Below, piece after piece: positions 58,326 to 64,000 of a stretch of DNA of 64,000 bases (the stretch's first letter is position 1; each line of letters opens with the position of its first letter). This DNA comes from Catellatospora paridis (GTDB taxonomy: Bacteria > Actinomycetota > Actinomycetes > Mycobacteriales > Micromonosporaceae). The position numbers were made by a program, and so were the translations under genes. A model generated the notes under the pieces. It did no database searches. It worked only from the letters and a program-made list of their open reading frames with translations, and was not told the origin of the DNA. The stretch covers positions 124,001 through 188,000 of the forward strand of contig NZ_WBZD01000020.1 in NCBI RefSeq assembly GCF_009720365.1, written 5' to 3'.

Positions 58326-60566
58326 ATGACAACCGTCGTCCTGAACCTCCTCATTGCTTCGGGGGGGCTCGCCCTACTGTCAGCGCCCGTACTGCTTGCA
58401 GCTACTTTCCGCGCGCTGTCGGTCCATCACGTGCTGGCGGGTCTGATGGGCTCGATGGCTGCCGTCTCCCTCGTCGGGTACTGCATCGTCAGCCTGTGGG
58501 GTACGGGTCTGCTCCCTCTCCTGGTCGTGGGCGTGCTACTCAGCGGAGTCCTCGCTCTCGCCGCGGCGCGAGCGGTGGTCTTGCGCCTGTGGCGACGCAA
58601 AGCATTGTGGCCACCTTCGGGGCTTGTATATCTGGTCATCGGACTGGTCACCGGATTGTTCTTGGTACTGCCGGGGCTCATGGCGCTGAACGCCCTTGAC
58701 ACGCGTTTCGGGTTGGTGTCGAACTACAACACGGACCCCATTACATATGCTCAGTGCACGCTGGCCATGTCCTCAGCGACACCGGCTGACGCCGCAGCGA
58801 CCCTGCCAGTGGTGCAGAGCTGCCACCCTGCGGTGGTCAGCCTTATCAACCTTCTGTCGAGCATGACTGGGCTCAGTGCCCTTTCGGCCACTACTCCGGC
58901 CCTGATTCTCATCTCGGCGTTGATTCCTGTGGCCCTGTGTTCTTTGGCTAAATCAGTGTGGCCGGCTGTTTCCCAGCGGGCCCTCCTGGCCACCGGAGTG
59001 GTCGCGACCGTCTCTCCGCTTATCGCCTACCACGTTGCCAATGGATTCATTGCTGCGCTCCTGGCAATTTCGACGGCTGCCGCCGTGTTGAGCGGTTCGT
59101 TCCTCGTCGCGGCGAGAAACCACCGCGTCGGAGTCCTGCTGATCATCTTGGGCGGAATCACTGGGATGTACGCCTATCTGGAGTTCTTGGGCCCGGTCAC
59201 CGTGGCAGCTCCAGTCGTGACATTGGTGACTCTGATGATCGGCGGGAGTCGAGGTATTCGGAAAACCCTGCGGAACACGATGCCGGCTCTGCTGGCCAGT
59301 GGTGCCGTATATCTGGCGACCCTACCGCTCCTCATGGGCGCTCTTTCCATATTCCGTGAACGTCTCAGTGATAAAGGCTTCGGCGCTGCCGGCTGGCCCA
59401 TGGGCCCGGTCGATGTCGTCAAGGTCATGTTTTGGCCACCGGGGCTCCACGAAACGATGTACACCGAGCAGACTCATCTCACCGGCGGCTTCGTCCTGGG
59501 GTGGGCGCTATTCGTGGCCATCATCGTCGCAACCTGCATGGCCGCGAAGAAACAGGTGAACGATTTCGACAGCCGCGTCGTCTCGATCGTGGCGATCGGC
59601 ATCACTGCGCTCGCGTTGATCGGTGCGTCCTGGATGTTCGGCACCACGGCGTATCAGACCTGGCGGATTGAGACTCTGGCGTTGCCCTTGCTGTTGAGCA
59701 TCGTCCTGCCCGCCACCACAGCGCTCCGCGGGATGCTTGGCTCCTGGGGCCGCCTCGTCCTGCCCCTCGCTCTCGGCGGCTCACTGCTGATCCCGTCACT
59801 TGCCTGGCTGCCGACCAGCACGTACTCGGTCGCGAACGAGACGACCGTGCCCGCCACACCTGATGCCCTCTTTAAATCGGCAGACATCGTTGCGGGAATG
59901 GACATCGGAACAATAAACGTCCACCTGCCGAGTTTCTTCCAAGGTCTATCGGCCGAGACCTATATGCACGACCTGACGGTCGCCGTCGTCCGGAACGGCG
60001 ACCCCAACACCGTGGCCTTCGCGGATACCTGCACCTTGACGACTCGATCCATGCTGACCGACGTTCAAGCGGAGGTCACCCGTCTGGCGGGGGACTACGT
60101 GCTGATCCCCTACCCGGCTCCTTGCTCCAAGACGACTGCTCCAGGAAAGAGGATCTCTCCGTTCGCGGAACTGTTCGGCCCTGCGGCATACGGCGGCATT
60201 CGAATCAGCTGGACGACGGTGGCTCAGCAGCCAACCTCGGCTGGCGGCTCATCGGTGCGATGGCTGGGCCAAGGCGCGGGTGGTGTCCTGGTGAACTCTG
60301 CGAGCTCTCCCGAGCGAATCCGACTACTCGCAGACGTCACGGTAAAAAACCCGTCAGCGACCCTCACCTTTACTTTCAACGGCACTGCCTATCCATTCCA
60401 GGCAGCCGGCGGCAAGGCACGAATAGACTTGACGCTGGATGCGCCACCGGGGTCGACCGAATTCGGGTTGCGCACGGACTCGGCCCCCATCGAGCCGGGA
60501 AGGTTCTTCCGACTCCAACCTGCCGACTTCCGGATACTCCCTCCCCCGTCTGGCTCATCGGCTTGA
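58326..60566 (+). CDS. Large multi-pass membrane protein with extracellular C-terminal domain, unrecognised
   Basis: 746 residues from ATG 58326. About 12-14 TM helices up to residue 500 (e.g. 'LLPLLVVGVLLSGVLALAAA', 'LVYLVIGLVTGLFLVLPGLM', 'VGVLLIILGGITGMYAYLEF', 'LPLLLSIVLPATTALRGMLG'), then an extracellular part (about 500-746) with '[11 protein letters not shown]'-unrelated beta-strand content such as 'TVKNPSATLTFTFNGTAYPF'. The topology and size recall GT-C glycosyltransferases or DUF6541-like proteins, and a loop 'YNTDPITYAQCTLAM' near residue 140 could be catalytic. No family is claimed. Codon use is less GC-rich than in the rml genes. Confidence 0.6.
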   Translation: MTTVVLNLLIASGGLALLSAPVLLAATFRALSVHHVLAGLMGSMAAVSLVGYCIVSLWGTGLLPLLVVGVLLSGVLALAAARAVVLRLWRRKALWPPSGLVYLVIGLVTGLFLVLPGLMALNALDTRFGLVSNYNTDPITYAQCTLAMSSATPADAAATLPVVQSCHPAVVSLINLLSSMTGLSALSATTPALILISALIPVALCSLAKSVWPAVSQRALLATGVVATVSPLIAYHVANGFIAALLAISTAAAVLSGSFLVAARNHRVGVLLIILGGITGMYAYLEFLGPVTVAAPVVTLVTLMIGGSRGIRKTLRNTMPALLASGAVYLATLPLLMGALSIFRERLSDKGFGAAGWPMGPVDVVKVMFWPPGLHETMYTEQTHLTGGFVLGWALFVAIIVATCMAAKKQVNDFDSRVVSIVAIGITALALIGASWMFGTTAYQTWRIETLALPLLLSIVLPATTALRGMLGSWGRLVLPLALGGSLLIPSLAWLPTSTYSVANETTVPATPDALFKSADIVAGMDIGTINVHLPSFFQGLSAETYMHDLTVAVVRNGDPNTVAFADTCTLTTRSMLTDVQAEVTRLAGDYVLIPYPAPCSKTTAPGKRISPFAELFGPAAYGGIRISWTTVAQQPTSAGGSSVRWLGQGAGGVLVNSASSPERIRLLADVTVKNPSATLTFTFNGTAYPFQAAGGKARIDLTLDAPPGSTEFGLRTDSAPIEPGRFFRLQPADFRILPPPSGSSA

Positions 60567-60613
60567 CCCACATGCAATAACGTGGACGACAAACCACGCC
60601 CGTCACCCGGATG

Positions 60614-60652
60614 AAATCGGCCGAGGAGATCATCGAATCCCTCGGCCGATTC
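60614..60652. terminator. Bidirectional terminator
   Basis: AATCGGCCGAG / CTCGGCCGATT, 11-bp arms around a 15-base loop, between the membrane-protein gene and the convergent aldehyde dehydrogenase gene. Confidence 0.75.
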
Positions 60653-60678
60653 AATCAACGCATTTCAGGCGCAGGGCA

Positions 60679-62112
60679 TTAGAGGACGAGGCCAGTCAGC
60701 ACCATGACCCGCGGATCGGTGTAGTCGTCCATGGCGCTGCGCAGGCCCTCGCGGCCGGTGCCGGAGCCCTTCACCCCGCCGTACGGCATCTGGTCGGCGC
60801 GGAACGACGGCACATCGCCGACGATCACGCCGCCGACCTGCAACGTCGCGTGCGCTGTGAACGCGGTCTGCAGGTTGCTCGTGAACACGCCCGCCTGCAG
60901 GCCGAAAGCCGAGTCGTTGACCGCGGCGAACGCGGCGGCGTCGGAGTCCACCGTGGACACGACGAGCACCGGCCCGAACACCTCGTCGCAGGCGACTCTG
61001 GCATCGGCGGGCACGTCGGCCAGCACGGTCGGGGCGTACGTCGCACCGTCGCGAGTGCCCCCGACCAGCACCTTCGCCCCCGCCGCGACGGCCTCGTCCA
61101 CCCAGCTCTGCACGCGCTCGGCGGCCGCCACGCTGATCATCGGACCGACCTGCGTGTCGGCCGCGGCCGGGTCGCCGGACTTGAGACCCCGCACTGCCTC
61201 GACGAGCTTCGGCACGAACGCCTCGGCCTGGTCGCGGTGCACGATCGCCCGCTGCACCGCGATGCAGCTCTGCCCGGCCTGATAGTTGCTGAACAGGGCG
61301 ATGCGCTGGGCCGCCCAGGCCAGGTCGGCGTAGTCGCCGCAGACCACCGCCGCGGCGTTGCCGCCCAGCTCCAGGGTGACGTGCTTGTGCGGCACCGCGG
61401 CCTGGATCGACGCGCCGACCGGGCCGGACCCGGTGAACGACACCACCGGCAGCCGCGGATCGGCCACCAGCGCCGCGGCGCGCTCGTTGGGCACCGGCAC
61501 CACGGAGAACATGCCCGCGGGCAGCTCCGTCTCGGCCAGCAGCTCACCGAGCAGCAGCGCGGACAGCGGCGTGGCCGGGGCCGGCTTGACCACGATCGGC
61601 GCGCCGACCGCGATCGACGGGGCGACCTTGTGCGCGACCAGGTTCAGCGGGAAGTTGAACGGGCTGATGCCCAGCACCGGGCCCTTGGGGAAGCGCCGCA
61701 CCACGGCCATCCGCCCCGCCGCGGCGGGATCGGTGTCCAGCCGCATCAGCTCGCCGGAGAAGCGGCGCGCCTCCTCGGCGGCCCAGCGGAACGTCGACAC
61801 GGCGCGGCCCAGCTCGGCCTTGGCCCACATGAGCGGTTTGCCGTTCTCGGCGCTGATGAGCGCGGCGACCTCGTCGCCCCGCTCGGCCAGCCGCCTGCTG
61901 ACGTGGTCGAGGGCGGCGGCGCGGGCGGCGGCGGGCAGCCGGGCGGCTTCGCCGGCCACCTCCGCGGCGGCCGCTACCGCGTTTTCGACCTGCTCAGGCG
62001 TAGCGTTGGCGGTCTGACCGACCACGCGCCCGTCGTAGGGGTTGCGAACAACAACGAGATCATCACTGGTCTCCGGGGAACCGGCGATCCAGTACGGGGT
62101 GCGATCGGCCAT
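60679..62112 (-). CDS. NAD(P)-dependent aldehyde dehydrogenase, succinate-semialdehyde dehydrogenase-like
   Basis: 477 residues. ALDH family: 'LGISPFNFPLNLVAHKVAPS' (cofactor), 'TLELGGNAAAVVCGDYADLA' with the general-base Glu, nucleophile Cys in 'NYQAGQSCIAVQRAIVHRDQ', and 'ACDEVFGPVLVVSTVDSDAA'. The neighbours (a gamma-aminobutyraldehyde dehydrogenase and gabT) suggest succinate semialdehyde as substrate, which would complete a GABA-to-succinate route, but the sequence alone does not fix this. It is divergent from the next ALDH gene with 26-75 bases between starts depending on start choice. Confidence 0.82.
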   Translation of the reverse strand: MADRTPYWIAGSPETSDDLVVVRNPYDGRVVGQTANATPEQVENAVAAAAEVAGEAARLPAAARAAALDHVSRRLAERGDEVAALISAENGKPLMWAKAELGRAVSTFRWAAEEARRFSGELMRLDTDPAAAGRMAVVRRFPKGPVLGISPFNFPLNLVAHKVAPSIAVGAPIVVKPAPATPLSALLLGELLAETELPAGMFSVVPVPNERAAALVADPRLPVVSFTGSGPVGASIQAAVPHKHVTLELGGNAAAVVCGDYADLAWAAQRIALFSNYQAGQSCIAVQRAIVHRDQAEAFVPKLVEAVRGLKSGDPAAADTQVGPMISVAAAERVQSWVDEAVAAGAKVLVGGTRDGATYAPTVLADVPADARVACDEVFGPVLVVSTVDSDAAAFAAVNDSAFGLQAGVFTSNLQTAFTAHATLQVGGVIVGDVPSFRADQMPYGGVKGSGTGREGLRSAMDDYTDPRVMVLTGLVL

Positions 62113-62186
62113 ATGCCCACCCTAACGCACGGAAACAGTTGCTCAAGACCCTTGCTCGACACGGATTTCGTCGCGAAGATAGCCGT

Positions 62187-63626
62187 ATGCCACCGATGAC
62201 AGAGAAATTGGCCAACTTTATCAACGGCAAGTACGTAGCTCCGGTGGACGGCGGCTACGCCGATCTCATCGACCCGTGCACCGGGGAGATTCTCGCCGAG
62301 ACCCCGGTCTCCGGGAAGCAGGACGTGGAGGACGCCATGGCCGCCGCGGCCGCCGCGTTCGAGATCTGGCGGGACACCACGCCCAGCGAGCGCCAGAAGG
62401 CCCTGCTGAAGATCGCGGACGCGGTCGAGGCCCGCGCCGACGAGCTGGTCGCCCTGGAGAGCCGCAACACCGGCAAGCCGCTGCACCTGACCGCGAGCGA
62501 GGAGCTGCCGCCCGCGATCGACCAGCTGCGCTTCTTCGCGGGCGCGGCCCGGCTGCTGGAGGGCCGCTCGGCCGGCGAGTACATGGCGAACCTGACCAGC
62601 TACGTGCGCCGCGAGCCGATCGGCGTCTGCGCGCAGGTCACGCCCTGGAACTACCCGCTCATGATGGCGGTGTGGAAGTTCGCGCCGGCGATCGCCGCGG
62701 GCAACACCGTGGTGCTCAAGCCGTCGGACACCACGCCGATGTCGACGCTGCTGCTGGCCGAGATCGCCGCCGAGTTCCTGCCGCCGGGCGTGCTCAACGT
62801 GGTCTGCGGTGACCGCGACACCGGCCGCGCCCTGGTCGCGCACCCGACCCCGGCGCTGGTCTCCATCACCGGCTCCACCCGGGCGGGCTCCGAGGTCGCC
62901 GCGTCGGCCGCGCCCGCACTCAAGCGCACCCACCTGGAGCTGGGCGGCAAGGCCCCGGTCCTGGTGTTCGACGACGCCGACATCGCCGCGGCCGCCGAGG
63001 GCATCGCGATCGCCGGCTTCTTCAACGCCGGCCAGGACTGCACCGCGGCCACCCGGGTGCTGGTCACCGAGGGGGCGTACGACGCGTTCGTGGCGGCCCT
63101 CACCGAGCAGGCCCGCAACCTCAAGACCGGCGCACCCGACGACGAGGACGTGCTCTACGGCCCGCTCAACAACGCCAACCAGCTCGCCAAGGTCACCGGC
63201 TTCATCGAGCGGCTGCCCGCGCACGCCCGGGTCACCACCGGCGGCGAGCGCGTCGGCGAGCGGGGCTGGTTCTTCGCGCCGACCGTCGTCGCCGACCTGA
63301 TCCAGGGCGACGAGATCGTCACCGACGAGGTGTTCGGCCCGGTCATCACCGTGCAGAAGGTCGCCGACGAGGCCGAGGCGCTGCGCTACGCCAACGACTG
63401 CCGCTACGGGCTGGCCTCCAGCGTGTGGACCGCCGACCACGGGCGGGCGATGCGGCTGAGCCGGCGGCTGGACTTCGGCTGCGTGTGGGTGAACACCCAC
63501 ATCCCGCTGGTCGCGGAGATGCCGCACGGCGGTTTCAAGCAGTCGGGGTACGGCAAGGACCTGTCCGCGTACGGCCTGGAGGACTACACCCGGGTCAAGC
63601 ACGTCATGCACAACATCGGAGAATGA
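62187..63626 (+). CDS. Gamma-aminobutyraldehyde dehydrogenase-like ALDH
   Basis: 479 residues from ATG 62187 (62196 is an alternative). ALDH signatures: 'CAQVTPWNYPLMMAVWKFAP', 'THLELGGKAPVLVFDDADIA' (Glu), 'AGQDCTAATRVLVTEGAYDA' (Cys) and 'WVNTHIPLVAEMPHGGFKQS'. The WVNTH-IPLVAEMPHGG pattern is typical of PatD/Prr-type 4-aminobutanal dehydrogenases (putrescine degradation). Its stop overlaps the gabT ATG, so the two proteins are co-translated: the product GABA is the substrate of gabT. Confidence 0.88.
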   Translation: MPPMTEKLANFINGKYVAPVDGGYADLIDPCTGEILAETPVSGKQDVEDAMAAAAAAFEIWRDTTPSERQKALLKIADAVEARADELVALESRNTGKPLHLTASEELPPAIDQLRFFAGAARLLEGRSAGEYMANLTSYVRREPIGVCAQVTPWNYPLMMAVWKFAPAIAAGNTVVLKPSDTTPMSTLLLAEIAAEFLPPGVLNVVCGDRDTGRALVAHPTPALVSITGSTRAGSEVAASAAPALKRTHLELGGKAPVLVFDDADIAAAAEGIAIAGFFNAGQDCTAATRVLVTEGAYDAFVAALTEQARNLKTGAPDDEDVLYGPLNNANQLAKVTGFIERLPAHARVTTGGERVGERGWFFAPTVVADLIQGDEIVTDEVFGPVITVQKVADEAEALRYANDCRYGLASSVWTADHGRAMRLSRRLDFGCVWVNTHIPLVAEMPHGGFKQSGYGKDLSAYGLEDYTRVKHVMHNIGE

Positions 63627-64000
63627 TCTTGAGTGCCTCCTCTGAGATCCACGCCCGCCGCGTGGACGCGGTGGCCCGCGGCGTCGGCTCGGTGCTGTCC
63701 TCCTACGTCGACCGCGCATCCGGCGGGACGCTGACCGACGTCGACGGGCGGGAGTGGATCGACTTCGCCGCCGGGATCGCGGTCACCAACGTGGGCAACA
63801 GCAATCCCGCGGTGGTCGCGGCGGTGCGCGAGCAGGTCGAGCGGTTCACCCACACCTGCTTCATGGTCACCCCGTACGAGTCGTACGTGTCGGTGTGCGA
63901 GCAGCTCAACGAGCTGACGCCGGGTGACTTCGCGAAGCGCTCGGCACTGTTCAACTCCGGTGCGGAGGCGGTGGAGAATGCGGTGAAGATCGCCCGGTAC
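63623..64000 (+). CDS. gabT: 4-aminobutyrate aminotransferase (N-terminal part, runs off the window)
   Basis: 126 residues of a class III PLP aminotransferase, ATG 63623 overlapping the preceding stop (a TTG at 63629 is possible). 'GGTLTDVDGREWIDFAAGIA', 'VTNVGNSNPAVVAAVREQVE', 'FTHTCFMVTPYESYVSVCEQ' and 'LFNSGAEAVENAVKIARY' follow the GabT start. PLP lysine is beyond base 64000. Forms succinate semialdehyde from GABA, linking both dehydrogenases into one pathway. Confidence 0.92.
   Translation, partial: MILSASSEIHARRVDAVARGVGSVLSSYVDRASGGTLTDVDGREWIDFAAGIAVTNVGNSNPAVVAAVREQVERFTHTCFMVTPYESYVSVCEQLNELTPGDFAKRSALFNSGAEAVENAVKIARY

Overview
High-GC actinobacterial chromosome, most likely Micromonosporaceae (Micromonospora, Actinoplanes or Catellatospora type). 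The evidence is the roughly 70% GC coding bias, many GTG starts with ATGA/GTGA start-stop overlaps, a tmRNA tag ending in RDFALAA, and a gene order (Rv3235-like, secA, HPF, comF, lpqB, mtrB, mtrA, ahcY, manA, a glucose/mannose-phosphate isomerase, manB) that resembles the Mycobacterium Rv3235c-Rv3257c neighbourhood. The genus is not certain.

Layout. 1-4640: right end of an integrated actinomycete element (primase-polymerase C-terminus, AAA replication ATPase, excisionase, tyrosine integrase, all translationally coupled), then a lower-GC islet of three unrecognised genes, ending at tRNA-Ala(GGC). Closely related hairpins lie just after the integrase and just before the tRNA. 4816-6456: YqgE, a nucleosidase and a small unknown. 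6629-15696: ssrA (tmRNA), three related membrane-anchored proteins (two of them SRPBCC-TM-CBM2-like fusions), smpB, an M23 peptidase, ftsX, ftsE and prfB. 15811-19340: ROK regulator, GH4 glycosidase and BadF-type sugar kinase. 19345-25602: PadR regulator, tryptophan 2,3-dioxygenase, pruA, membrane and small proteins, and a MerR/excisionase-fold HTH gene with 10-bp-spaced repeats in front of it and its neighbour. 25782-36547: secA, GNAT enzymes, HPF, comF, lpqB-mtrB-mtrA. 36777-43759: MoxR/DUF58/DUF4129/DUF4350/SpoIIM/RDD membrane cluster. 43893-47316: iron-uptake operon efeUOB behind an IdeR/DtxR-like box. 47429-54395: ahcY, manA, CDF transporter, phosphosugar isomerase, Trm112 and manB. 54518-57891: complete dTDP-rhamnose set rmlC, rmlA, rmlB, rmlD. 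57892-60566: a transketolase remnant and a large unrecognised membrane protein with lower-GC codon use. 60679-64000: two aldehyde dehydrogenases and the start of gabT (GABA/putrescine catabolism).

How the genes fit together. The ssrA-smpB pair with prfB covers translation termination and rescue. FtsEX with the M23 protein covers septal peptidoglycan hydrolysis. MtrAB-LpqB is an envelope signalling unit next to SecA. The manA, isomerase, manB and rml genes supply activated mannose and rhamnose for surface glycans. The most unusual material is the SRPBCC-TM-CBM2-like gene family beside ssrA, the duplicated hairpin at the element junction, the 10-bp-phased CAAAC repeats, and the 66-bp tandem repeat in front of the CDF transporter gene.
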